A stretch of DNA of 64,000 nt from Styela clava (lineage: Eukaryota > Chordata > Ascidiacea > Stolidobranchia > Styelidae). Positions 47,132-58,527 of the stretch are shown piece after piece (position 1 is the first letter of the stretch; each line of letters begins with the position of its first letter). The stretch covers positions 4,836,001-4,900,000 of the forward strand of contig NC_135257.1 of the NCBI RefSeq assembly GCF_964204865.1, given 5' to 3'. Made by a program: the position numbers and the translations under genes. The notes under the pieces were generated by a model. That model made no database searches and had not been told where the DNA came from. It saw nothing but the letters and a program-made list of their open reading frames with translations.

Positions 47132-48061
47132 CTAGTTTGATATATCGTACTGTTTTTTCTGATATTCAAATTTACGTTTTGCGTGATTATAAACTTCATA
47201 TTCAGCGGCCATGTCGTGATATCTTAGTTTATATTTCGATTTTTGTGACAGAACATCGAATCTATACGATGCGGTGTTCATTTTGGTTTCTGAATGGTCT
47301 TTCCAAACTTCTAGAGCTCCAGAAAAATAGTTCGGTAGAACTTTTTCAAAAAGTTTGAGAGTATTTTCGAATTCTTCTGTTATTCCAATAACTGCATAAT
47401 CTTTATCAATATGCATCTTTGCCAATTCGACACTTGCGCGTGAAGGCTTGAGACATATCTCATCCAAACCACAGAAATATAATCCAGTGTAAAATAATAG
47501 GTTGATGTTACCGCACACTCCGATATTTTTTGTTACGCACACATTTATGTCAAGTTCCCAAATCTTACTCGGATTTGTTTTAACATCCCGAGCTTTTTCT
47601 CCATATTTCATATAATTATAATGAGATATAAAACGTTCGATGGGATCTCTGATGAGATTGACGTATATTGGCTTTGAATAACCAAATTTTCCAAAGTTGA
47701 TGTAATGAATATGTCGATTGTAAAACGTCGGATGCGTAAAATTTGAGATTTTTTGAATTTCTTCTAGTACTCGGGGCCGTCTGGGTCGTTTATGTCGGTA
47801 ATCTGACGAAGCCGAAAATGTGAAATTGTTTCGATGAGCAAGTCTTCTAGCAACACTCAGAAGAGATCTGCTGCCGCATTTTTCGAGTCTATTGTAAAAT
47901 ACATTCTCATTTACTTCAAAAGTTGATTCAGGATTGATTCTTTTGTTTTCAATAGAGACGTTCCTATCCCAGTGTGGTGATGAGTTGTTACCACAGTAAA
48001 ATAGCATCAGGTAGAAACACAAGGCACAAAAAGATATAGTTAATTTGTATTTTCCGATCAT
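47132..48061 (-). CDS. Uronyl 2-O-sulfotransferase-like protein, copy 2 (intronless)
   Basis: This paralogue of copy 1 lies in tandem and on the same strand. With the start at 48061 it has 309 residues: cytoplasmic MIGKYK, TM at about 7-22, then the lumenal domain with YNRLEKCGSRS (56-66; one residue differs from copy 1's YNRIGKCGSRS), HIH (117-119) in YNRHIHYINF, RDPIERFISHY (138-148), conserved Cys in NVCV, GVCG, YFCG and EICL, and YEVYNHAKRKF at the end. An in-frame ATG at 48163 would add 34 residues with a second hydrophobic stretch. The shorter form is preferred because it gives one TM anchor like copy 1, and the extra part contains a possible splice acceptor (cccaacag). Shared synteny and layout indicate local duplication. 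Confidence 0.85.
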   Translation of the reverse strand: MIGKYKLTISFCALCFYLMLFYCGNNSSPHWDRNVSIENKRINPESTFEVNENVFYNRLEKCGSRSLLSVARRLAHRNNFTFSASSDYRHKRPRRPRVLEEIQKISNFTHPTFYNRHIHYINFGKFGYSKPIYVNLIRDPIERFISHYNYMKYGEKARDVKTNPSKIWELDINVCVTKNIGVCGNINLLFYTGLYFCGLDEICLKPSRASVELAKMHIDKDYAVIGITEEFENTLKLFEKVLPNYFSGALEVWKDHSETKMNTASYRFDVLSQKSKYKLRYHDMAAEYEVYNHAKRKFEYQKKQYDISN

Positions 48062-49059
48062 TTTCCATGTATCCTGTTGGGCTGGGGTACAAGTTATTAG
48101 GTGAATGTGAGAGTTTAACAAATACAGCACGAGGAAAGTTTTTATTAATACAAACAGTTTCATATATCATCAACGCGTTATAGATGAGCAAAGCGACAGG
48201 TATTTCTCATATCCAAATATTCTTCTGCAGAGTAGTAAATTCTAAAATCCAGATTTGATACAAAGCTGCCCGCTTTCCATCTAATATCTGGCTTCGTAAT
48301 ACGTCGCTTTGAGACTGTATGCTTCACTTAGCCCTCCAACGTACGAAAATTACATTTAATATCTAATTTCAAAATCTGTTGATAAACTAAGCACCCCCCA
48401 CCAAAGGTATATTTAAATAAAAAAAATATTCCAATGATTTTCATAAAGGCAATAGACAATCTTCAAATACATATTTTGCTACACATATTGATAAAATGAT
48501 CAAATTGGGTTGATCACAGAAAAACTCAACAATGAAAAAGGATTGAAGCATTTCCAGCGAAATGTATCAACGTCTGATAAACATGACTTAAAATGACGAA
48601 TACGCCAGCATTACACCTATAACTGCACCAATCTATTCAATATGCGCTATGGTCTTCATAAAACAAAGCTGCCTATTTGTCAGCACTTTGCACATTCATG
48701 TCACGTGATATATATACAGTAGCGTAGCGACACTTCATGTATTGATCAGGAATAACAACGGTATATAAAACATATGTCAGAAGTGTCAATGCGTGATGTT
48801 GCATAATATAACACTATTTCAATGAAATGTGGGTATAGAATATTGTTCCGAATTTCGTTGCACTTTCTATTGCTACTGTAGCGTTTTAGAAGCTGCTTTA
48901 AAAAGTGTTGTCAATGACGACACGGTAAGAGAGTTATGGTATATCATATTAGGATTCTAAACGTACTTGGCAACAATGGTATAACTAGTTAGCACCAAAT
49001 TATTTTAAAACAATAAAGCCACGAAAGCCAAAACGAGGTAGTATGGGTATGCAATCTGT
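48062..49059. other. Upstream region of sulfotransferase copy 2, no further gene recognised
   Basis: It probably contains the copy 2 promoter and 5' UTR. AT-rich, with no convincing open frame, RNA gene or bounded repeat. Confidence 0.45.
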
Positions 49060-49270
49060 CACAATAGACTACGGCCACAAGATGCGCAATTTTTAATTTT
49101 GATGACGTCATTGAAAAAATGAATCGCATAGAGCCCACAGGAATTATTAAAATAAAAAATGAAATAGCTTTCTAAAGAAAAATACAATCTTTAACCACTG
49201 AAAATTTGAAATCAATTGGCCGAGTAGTTAATGAGAAAAGCGATTTGTTTTCATAAAAAGAAAAATACTA
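49060..49270 (-). repeat. Dispersed repeat family A copy
   Basis: In reverse orientation it contains gatgacgtcattgaaaaaat, atagagcccacaggaattat, tagctttctaaag, aaatcaattggccgagtagt and aaaagcgatttgttt, in the same order as 40690-40990. Confidence 0.65.
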
Positions 49271-49479
49271 GGAAAGGAACAAAAGAACAACATAATAGAT
49301 TATTTGAAATAGAATATTTTAAAAAACTCCACAATCTGACAATACAAACAAATTCAAAATAGAGAATTCTGGCGAGCGAACAAAACCTTTAAAAAAGTTT
49401 AAAACAAGATGAGTATCATGTGCCCGCTCAACAACACGGATTCACAAAAAAAAAAGCTTGTTAAACAAGGCTTGGGCCA

Positions 49480-49690
49480 GAAATAAACACACAAAAAATA
49501 GGCGAATAACAAAACAATCCATGTATATTGTATACATTTCGTGTCCAATTGCCGTTGGCAGCAACGGGTCAGTGAAAACGAAAAGAGATTTTTTCGTAAC
49601 AATGATACTAACATGAACAAGGTCAACAACATAATAACAAAACGATCCATCCATATATACATTTCGTGTCCAATTACCGTTGGTGGCAGG
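49480..49690. repeat. ~150-bp direct duplication at the left edge of the long inverted repeat
   Basis: The block aataacaaaacRatccat … catttcgtgtccaattRccg … gggtcagtgaa occurs at about 49506-49575 and again at 49635-49700. The second copy belongs to the left arm of the long inverted repeat. Confidence 0.7.
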
Positions 49691-52034
49691 GGGTCAGTGA
49701 ATGTCTTGATTTTGATCCGCACGGAATTCGCACCCGCGCAAAAAGTAATCAGCGTGTTGTCGGAGAGTTTTGTTATGATTTGAGCAAGGCAGCAAATCGT
49801 CCTGTCATGACAACAATCATTGCGTCCGGCGGAAAATGTATGGTACCGAGTATCAAATTATTTTTAGAAGTTCTTCAGTTTTAAAAGTCTGTTTTGAGGA
49901 ATTTTGATACAGGTTCAATTAATTCATGGAATGTTCCCATTCACAACAATCAATCAATTATTCCGACCCCTCTAACATGAAATACGACAATATTTTACAC
50001 ACGTCGTGCAAAATTGACATATTAGTAAGTGCATACATGCTTTCATCAACGCAGGTTATAAACTTCAACACCGCAAAAACTTCTATCTCTACATGAACGT
50101 TTAATCAAATTAACGGAAACGAGTAACAAATTGATCCAAATGGCCGAGGAGAGCGATAAAATAAACAAACACATTGTACACAAATGCACTGCACCGAGCA
50201 TGCGATTCTGAACGTTGGATTGTGGTCATCAATTTAGCGCCACTGGGATATTAAAAGGTAGTTACGAATTTTTAGTAGCTTACACGAGCATCATGTCACA
50301 CGTCTTTACAATGTATGACCTAACAACGGACTTATTATAAACAAGGATAGATATCTCGGGTGTTTCCAAACTTAGAGGATGGTAGATATTTTCTATTAGA
50401 TATAAAACTATTTATAACTTATAAAAATGTGGTATGTATTTGACTGACCATCTGCCCTGGTTTATATATATATACGCCACTTTCTGGATATTCATTATCC
50501 ATTACTGTAATGCATTACTTTTTTTGAATTTGTGTTGATTTTTTGCACGACGAAATAAACGTATTGTCGATTCAAATTATGGGGTGTTTGAAATTTTAGG
50601 GGGGTTCGCCCACTACAGGGTAAGGGATTCACTGGTCATAATGACTATTGCACCAATAAGAAAATCAATTCGGTTTTGGCAAACAGCTTGTGGTACGTTA
50701 GTCAACTAGAAAGCAAAATTACCATTATTCAGCAGAAGTAAGTGATATGCGAATCATTTAAGATCGGTTTTTTATTTCATTTCCCTAGAAAGAATTATTA
50801 ATATGAAAATAAGAAATGTCCTGAACTCAACTGTGTATAAAAAAGTTATTCTAGAAATGTAGGTATGCCCGAGTTGAAACTTCGTATTTTAAAACAAACC
50901 TTTACGTCTAGCTCTCCTCACAGTCCTGTGCTGCGCCGCTCAGGCAAACAGCGATCAAGACATGTTGATGATACAAAAAAAGTTTAAAATCCATGCCGTT
51001 TCATTACTTCAACACCGAGTCCGAAATAGCGGTCTATACGTGGTATTGATTTTATATGAAGACAAAGATCATTGTTGCTCTAGCAGACGGGGGCGAGGCG
51101 GCTTTATACGCTGACTTGATCGTGACACTACGAAACCAAACGGGACATTCACTATGCTCTCCCTCCAACTCACATCCCGGTAATTTAAATATGACATTTC
51201 ACAATTCCAAAACCAAGTCTTGGGTAGAAAACGGCCACTAAAAGCGTTCAACAGGATTCCATGTGCTCTGGATATTTCTTCAATATATATATATATGTAC
51301 TGTATAACGACACTAAATATACTTGAGCAATCAAAGTAGTCATGAACACGTTCAAGAATGATGATGACCACAATCCCACGTTTAGAATCGCATGCTCGCA
51401 TTGCTCGGTGCAGTGCATTTGTTTACAATGTGTTTATTATATCGTTCTCCTCGGCCATTTGGATCAATTTGTCACTCGTTTCCGTTAATTTGATTAAACG
51501 TTCATGTAGAGATAGAGGGTTTTGCGGTGTTGAAGTTTATAACCTGCGTTGATGAAAGCATGTATGCACTTACTTACTAATATGTCAATTTTACACAACG
51601 TGTGTAAAATATTGTCGTATTTCATGTTAGAGGGGTCGGAATAATTGATTGATTGTTGTGAATGGGAACATTCCATGAATTAATTAGGCCTGTATCAAAA
51701 TTCCTCAAAACAGACTTTTAAAACGGTAGAACTTCTAAAAATAATTTGATACTCGGTACCATACATTTTCCGTCGGACGCAATAATTGTTGTCATGGCAG
51801 GACGATTTGCTGCCTTGCTCAAATCATAACAAAACTCTCCGACAACACGCTGATTACTTTTTGCGCGGGTGCGAATTCCGTGAGGTCAAGCGTTGATCCG
51901 TGTTGTTCAAAATCAAGATATTCACTGATCCCCTGCCACCAACGGTAATTGGACACGAAATGTATATATGGATAGATCGTTTTGTTATTATGTTGTTGAC
52001 CTTGTTCATGTTAGTATTCTTGTTACGGAAAAAA
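49589..52034. repeat. Long inverted repeat: ~643-bp and ~672-bp arms, 1.1-kb spacer
   Basis: The left arm 49589-50231 and right arm 51363-52034 are reverse complements with scattered substitutions and small indels. Examples are ttcatggaatgttcccattc with its complement in the right arm near 51660-51680, and attccgacccctctaacatg against catgttagaggggtcggaat. The outer tips share ttttttcgtaacaa / ttRttacggaaaaaa, and the right arm carries an extra ~25 bp near 51883. The spacer 50232-51362 shows no recognised gene. It may be a foldback transposon, an inverted duplication, or a hairpin-RNA locus. No target duplication was found. Confidence 0.85.
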
Positions 52035-52784
52035 TTGACTTTAACCCCTTTGTATTATTATACTGTTGAACTCAATGAAAATAGGTCATTTTGTCCTGTT
52101 TCTATATGATGATTTGTACCTTTATGTAGCGGGCTCTATGTGCCGAGAAGATTGGTGACGTGTTTCCGGCCTCCGTACGAGAGTTGGGAATAATAGTGTT
52201 TTTGATGTTTCGTGTGTGCATTACTGATTTGGATTTCAACTGTATAACTTGCATCGAGGTTTAAGTGTGTATTTCGTTATCTGTTATTTGGACCAATTCA
52301 ATTGTGCAACTTTACAATGAAATGGCTAGGTACGAGTCCAGTTGGCACCAAGATTTGAGAATTCCATCTTGTGTTAAATCAATGTCGCTTCAAAAAATCT
52401 CATCAGCCATCGATTTTCCCAATCTTTTTTATTTAACCAGCCTACCCAGGGATTTTGTAATATCGCATGTTTTATATTTATCATTAAATAATGGTGAGCG
52501 CATGCCATTGACCAGATAGGTCGCAGATCAACATTTTGTTTTAGTCCCACAAGTTGCGTGTCGCGTGGCCGCAAACGTACAAGGCTTGTGGTAATCAATG
52601 AACTTGAGCCAAGCGAGTCAGTATTATTAAACCTGTTGCTAACGACCAAGGGCATTTTTTGCGCAGATGTCTTGCGCATTTTAAATTTATTCGGTACCCC
52701 GTTGAAAACGATATGAAAAATCAGCATAGGGCACCGACCATACGTAACTCCAAATAGGATAGGATTTATATATTTATCCAGAGG
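52035..52784. other. Intergenic stretch, no gene recognised
   Basis: Open frames such as 52265-52519 (+) and 52374-52814 (-, 146 codons) match no family known to me. The second one runs into the SINE and is probably fortuitous. Confidence 0.4.
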
Positions 52785-52965
52785 GAGAGAAAACCGATAG
52801 GACGGCTCCAGCAATCCTCTCGCCCATAATTATCCCCAACGGGACTCGAACTTGCCAACCCACGTAGTCAGAGGCGGGAGCGTATTCCTGACACCGAGCA
52901 CGATGCGCCACACGGGTAGCGACAAGAACGGCCGCGGGCCTGAGACCATCGAGATAACCTTCCAG
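52785..52965 (-). mobile_element. tRNA-derived SINE (reverse orientation)
   Basis: On the minus strand the head reads GTGGCGCATCGTGCTCGGTG with a B box AAGTTCGAGTCCCG, then GGGGATAATTATGGGCGAGA, and the tail tttctctccctctggataaa followed by tatataaatcc. It is the same family as 5908-6245 and 56290-56475. Confidence 0.75.
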
Positions 52966-54054
52966 GTTCATCATTCGACGGTGTGTAATAATGTGTGATA
53001 CGTGACATGAATGCCGCCGGTTACATTTTAAAATAAAATTATACATCTGCCCGATCACGCGCCACTGGCATTAATTCGATCTCATCGGAGGGCTCGTCCA
53101 ATTAGATAAGGTTTATTTTCATATTGACTTGTCAATTTATTTATTTTGTTTACGTTAAAATCTTACGAGTTATCTATTTCCATGAATACTGTCGTTTCCC
53201 CCTGCACGGGTGGCTCACGATTGTTATGGACGAGCGCGGAAATAATTATTACTACTTTTTCGTCATTATTATAACTGATGCAAGTGAAGGAAATCTTCAA
53301 CTTTCCAACGCAAACAAGATTGATTTATAACATGTATATCCTATATAAAAGCAATTTCCTCGAAAAACACCTCCCACAGACATAAAATATACCACAAGTT
53401 CCATTTCAGAAACAATTGCTGCGGCGGATTGTGTTGTTTGCATTTGGAATTTCCAAGTTCTCTTCCCCTTTCATAATAACGAAACACTCCTATTTCATTA
53501 GGGAAATATACAATCACGGCGATCGCATTGCTGATAAACAAACCTCCGCACTCGAGTCTGTGAGGTCCAAAACGTCCCTATAACGCGTGGGTGCGGGCAG
53601 GGTTACTAGAGTATGTGCCCTTCTATCACAATAAAACTTCTTGAAGGTTAACAAGACCTGATTGAATCAAGTGTTACAGACGTTTGAGAAAACATTTGCT
53701 CGAAATTTGCGCTAGCTGGCGCCTGGCGGGACGAATTGTAAAGATTGTGAACACCTGAACGATCGAACAATGGAAACGATATTCAGAATAAAGAGATCCA
53801 AAGAAATCTTGTTTAGCATCCCTACAAAACATTGACCACGCGGATGAAACTCTCTGTAGCCTGCAATTTCCTTTACCTATCAATTTATAGCTGGGGTATC
53901 ATAATTCGGTCAGGCTATTCACTCAAGCAGACAACACCGAAATATTTGCACATGATCATAAATAGACAATATAATCTTGTAACAGTAAATAATTATAGGA
54001 AAAATATGAACAAATGAATGATTGTAAATGGCTGGTAAATAACCTGACTCCTGG
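52966..54054. other. Intergenic stretch downstream of PARP16, no gene recognised
   Basis: It includes the PARP16 3' untranslated region at its right side. Open frames of 60-70 codons are unrecognised. Confidence 0.4.
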
Positions 54055-57000
54055 TCACAAGAAGGAATTAAGCCATTCATAAAATCTTTTGGAATTGCAC
54101 AAACTTGCTAGCAATAGTAATATCACATAACAAAGCATTGAGAGAAGAAACTGATGCCTCCTTATAAAGTTCATTATCAATGAGCTGTCAGCTTCCGTTT
54201 TTGATGGATTACTTGTCGCACAATATAGCAATAAATACTTTACACGCACCAAATCATCATTTCTTACCACAAAATATTTTTCAGGAATTTCTCCTCCCTC
54301 ACTTCCTTTAATTTTTGACCTGTTTACTGCATTTTCGGATTGTTTCAAGGGTTCATAACTTGTGGAAGAGAAGCAAGTTTCACTGTCTTGTCTTACGTTA
54401 CCATACAATGGAACTTCTTTTTGTATTGCTGAATCATGAGAATCTCTTTGATATTTAAGTGTACATTTCACATCTGGATGATCAATCATTTCACACAAAG
54501 CGACACATGAAATAGAAGTTCCGAACATGCTGTTATCCCATCCTTGACCAGTTGGACTGTAGTTCAATGCAATACTCAAGTCACTAGATAGATAGATACC
54601 CTCGCCATAAAGACCGACCTGTAAACAAATTTAGAGAAAAAAGCAATCAAATTTTGCACAAAAAATATGTATGGTACATTTGCTACAGGTTGCATACTGA
54701 TGAGAGCTTTTAACATACTTGTCATCGCAATAATGATTATTTTGCACTCGGACGGGAAGGTTCAACTGTGCGATCTCATTGCTAGACTTCTTTACATTGC
54801 AGAGTGTAACACATAACCAGGGGTGGGATTCAAAGGTTCGCACAAATTCGCGAACATGCAATGGAAATCAGCCTAGTGGGGTAATTAGATTAATCCGTGA
54901 TGTCGACATCTCACTATTCAACAAATATAAATAACTCAGTCACACTACTTATTTAACTGAATAAAGTGACTAAGATTACATTTTTTTGCTTTATCGAAAT
55001 ACTGTGTTCCGGTTTGGTGGTATCACTTTAAATAAAACAAATAAAATAACTAACCTTGTTTAAATTATTTTTAAGCCCATTATTCAATATAGAGTAGAAA
55101 TTTTCAATCTTGGTACCATGGAATGCATGTAATAGTGAAGCAGACCCTTGCGTGTTGCAAAATTTCTTCTCTTGTGTGGCAGAATATGAGATTTCGAAAA
55201 TATAATCAGGCTTTGGGGTATTCATTGAAGGTCCATTTTCATATCTTGACAGAAGCTTGTAGACAGTTGGAAACTAAAAAACAAGAAATATGTTAGTTGA
55301 ATACAGTGGAATTGGTGAAGCCAATGATATATACCGGGGTGGTATTCGGAGAGTAATCAAAATACGCATTTGATGTTGTTTCGTCATAAAATTACCCAGA
55401 AAAATCTTTTTACATGTTGCTACATCACTAATGTCAATGAATTGACTAGTGTTATGGCTAACTGAGGCAACCAGCGAAGTTGAATATTGTACTTGGCAGT
55501 CTAAATTGTTATATAGCTTTCTATCTTTTTGGTCGGGAATATATGCTAACAATTTTGGCATCACAGAAAACTAAAAATTGAATGCGGATTCTAATAACCT
55601 AGGTTGGCTATGCCTGATAACTAAATATGAATTATATGGCGCAACAATATAATCATGTATGATGTTTTTTGCAACCAGCCTGAACAGTATTACAAAAAAT
55701 CCTGCCTATATGCTATATGTCAGAAAATTCAGTGATTACCCTCCTGTACCTCACATTTGGTAATCAATCAATCTGCAATTATTTTGTAAACAGGAGTTTG
55801 AAAAGAAAGCTGACGTATTCAGACAGATTTTTAACTGGATGTGGGAGAGAAAATACCACAATGCTTGCTTGATTTGTCGGCAAGTTGTGTCGCTGACAAA
55901 GGAATATAATTTAAAACAGCATTTTAGAATCTTGTGAGTAATGAGCATTTTCCAAAGTGTTAAGATTTTGCTTTGAAAATCTAATCAATGTTCAAAAGCA
56001 CTAACATTTGCGAAAGCACTTTTTCCGTTATGAAGTGTTTGAAATCTTACACTAAATGTAAAAGTATATATGCATATACATGCTGATTAATACAAACTGA
56101 AACTTGTAATAGTTTTCCTAGATACAAATAACTTACTGCATCATTTCCCAATATCTTCAACGTAAATTTTTGGGGGTTTAACACTGATCTCAATAACTTG
56201 ATCACATCTGCATTCACATTTTCCACATTTCCATTCAATTGAACCAGAGGTGGACACAATGTTGCTACCTGCATCTAAGAGAAGAACATACCATAAGCCA
56301 GGGATGTGCAACCCACGTAGAAGTGACAATTTTGAATGGTAGAGTTTGACAATCCTCTCGCACATAATTATCCCCATTGGATTTGAAGTTGCGAGCCCAT
56401 GCAGAGTAATCAGAGGTGTGATGGCAACCATATTCCTGACCCTGTAACCCTTAGTATGATGCGCCACACAGCCAACTGATTACAGAATCTGGAGAGAAAA
56501 CAAAGCCTCAAGTTTAGATAAAGAGATGTTGCAAAAAGCAGTTGTTCTTGTTCACTAAACAAAAAATATAATGTTTATTAATATACACTCACACACATAC
56601 CACATAGATATCAGAATTAAAAATTGAGAGAAAGATAGGATACTGCAATATTATCCCTTGTATCTTGTAAATGAAAAAATATTTGTCACACCATATCATC
56701 ACAGTTTTAAAAAATTTGTAAAGATTGCCAATCCCAAATTTCCACAAAACGGATGCATGATGGGGTGGGTTAGCCGCTAGACCACTTTATCAAAGTTATC
56801 ATCGCTTTTTTCCAATATGGTATGGTTACACAAAATTAATAAATTTTCTATAGTCTTTCATTAAAGAGAATGTAAGATGGAGAATCAAGTTAGAACAAAT
56901 AGAGAAATAGCACGCAGTAATTTAAAGTTAAATGGTGGACGATCTGTTACGGGTGTTTTGCGAGGTTTCGATCCTTTTATGAATGTAGTTGTGGATGATG

Positions 57001-58232
57001 GAACAGAGCGCAAAAAAGACGGGACCACTGCACCTGTTGGATAGGTGGTCGTTCGTGGAAATTCGATATTAATGTTGGAAGCATTGGAACGGATGCAATG
57101 TTTTTAAATTGAACTGGTCAAAAACGACAAAAAAACCCGAAACCCTAATCCATGTTTGTGCATAGACCGTTATGAAACATTCAATCTATTTATAGAGCTT
57201 GTTTCTTTTAGTAACAATTTTTTGTCAATGTGTTATTTTTGCAATGAAATTGAACTACAGCATCAACATTTTACATCGACGAGTATTTTTTATTCCATAT
57301 TTTTGTAGGAAAAGCACTGTTGTGATTAACATACCAAGCCATGCATTCCATCCTATCAAAGTGTACCGGTATTTATTAATTGGGAGTGTTTGTTACACGA
57401 GTTTGATGCCAGAACGATACCCGTTCGTGTCTTTGTCTTTTTTATTTTGAATATAATATGTTTGTGTGTTGAATGTGGATAAACTGGCGCATGTATATTT
57501 ACATGTATTAATCCTTTATAAAAGTTTTGCCAGTTTCCCCGATTTTCCCAGTCTTCTGTTCATTGTTGTGTTTTGTGTATGATTTTTTTTGCGGAAAAAA
57601 AATATACTTATTATATAGTCTACTTCCCGTACTGTCTGACTCTACTAACTTACATACACTGTACATACATACTGCACACGTGTCCGCACACCGAATTTGC
57701 TGCCATGGTTTTGCGTTTTTTTGTATATTAAACCACTTATCACCTTTTCCGCAATGCCCAATCTAGCAATGAGTGCAGTTTTTCATGGCTTGGTCTTTCT
57801 TAAAGCTTTCATGGCTTCATGAGTATGACTATCGTCGCAAATTTATTACATTCCATTAATACTATCATGTATTTTGATTGTTAAGTTTGGCCCAAGCCTA
57901 ATTTAAATTGGCTTGTGTTTTTGTGTCTGTGCTGGTGGGCAAGCACATGAGATAGCCTACTTATCATGTGTTAAACTTTTTTTTATAGGTTTTGCTTGCC
58001 CTCCAGAATTCTCCATTTTTAAATTATGTTTGTTATGGAGTTTTCAAAATAAACTACCTCTATCTATCTACCGGTACCTACCAACATTTGAACATACCAG
58101 TTTATCAAAATCTTTATTGCCACTATCATCTTGATATTCAGCTGGGAAAGGCCTCAATACAGAGTCTTTGCGATAACTAGATAACGCAGTCATGAAAAAA
58201 CTCCAAAGTAAATCAGCAGCAGGCGGCTCCAT
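54055..58232 (-). CDS. PARP16: PARP16 mono-ADP-ribosyltransferase (4 exons)
   Basis: PARP16 is a tail-anchored protein of the ER/nuclear envelope that mono-ADP-ribosylates proteins; the vertebrate enzyme modifies ER stress sensors and karyopherin. Exons on the minus strand: 58232-58098, 56274-56137, 55273-55055 and 54618-54055, all GT-AG and in frame, 351 aa (human 322). N-terminal helical domain: SSYRKDSVLRPFPAEY (18-33) is nearly the human sequence. ADP-ribosyltransferase domain: HAFHGTKIENF with His143, GEGIYLSSDLSIALNY with Tyr173 (and Tyr184), and PEKYFVV with Tyr279, giving the H-Y-Y arrangement of PARP16-type mono-transferases. ALCEMIDHPDVKC is also family-specific. C-terminal TM at about 321-338. 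An insertion of about 30 residues follows DVKC. Intron 1 (1.8 kb) contains a SINE and a processed pseudogene. Confidence 0.95.
56290..56475 (-). mobile_element. tRNA-derived SINE in PARP16 intron 1
   Basis: On the minus strand it has the head GTGTGGCGCATCATACTAAG, GTCAGGAATATGGTTGCC, then ATGGGCTCGCAACTTCAAAT (decayed B box) and GGGGATAATTATGTGCGAGA. Its tail, near 56320, is shorter than in other copies. It inserted in the same orientation as PARP16. Confidence 0.75.
56884..57107 (+). pseudogene. SNRPG: Processed pseudogene of snRNP G (SNRPG)
   Basis: One plus-strand frame contains the Sm-fold core LKLNGGR, VLRGFDPFMNVVVDD, then after an in-frame TAG (57042-57044) VVVRGNS and LMLEALERM. This is the order and spacing of SmG, a core protein of spliceosomal snRNPs of about 76 residues. 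The expected N terminus (…ELKKYMEKQLS…) is only recognisable in a different frame and with a further stop, so there is a frameshift as well. It has no introns and lies antisense in PARP16 intron 1. It is most likely a retrocopy; a poly(A) tail is not clear. Confidence 0.8.
57108..58097. other. PARP16 intron 1, remaining part
   Basis: No exon, RNA gene or bounded repeat recognised. Open frames on the plus strand up to 83 codons (57199-57450, 57527-57766) are unrecognised. Confidence 0.45.
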
Positions 58233-58527
58233 CTCATAAAATGTCTACGAATTTACTGTACAGAAGGAACAACCAATTTTACTAAACTTGTTTACAAAAT
58301 AAACAAACTACCGTACCTTTTTTCGACCTTTGACTCCAACGTCAGCGTTTGGGTGCCGGTAGTCCGGTACGTATAAACACAACCCTCTACAGCAGTGGTT
58401 CCCAAACTTTTTGGGAACCACTGCTATAGAGTTGAAACCCACTATTTATTACCACAGCTTATGGCGACCCATTTAACTTTTTATAACACAACACAGAACA
58501 CAGCAATGGCTAATCATCGCAAAACTA

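Noticed and set aside
48062-48163. N-terminal extension of sulfotransferase copy 2
   Set aside because: It would add a second hydrophobic segment not seen in copy 1 and contains a possible splice acceptor. The ATG at 48061 gives the normal type II layout.
49399-49884. Overlapping open frames at 49399-49884
   Set aside because: They fall in the repeat block and left arm of the long inverted repeat and reappear in inverted form at 51900-52109. This is repeat sequence, not genes.
52774-53058. 94-codon open frame on the minus strand
   Set aside because: Most of it is the translated SINE head and tail. No independent protein similarity.
55274-55564. PARP16 exon extending upstream of 55273
   Set aside because: The frame is open, but its sequence does not fit PARP16. 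Joining 56137 directly to 55273 gives the expected order with good splice sites.
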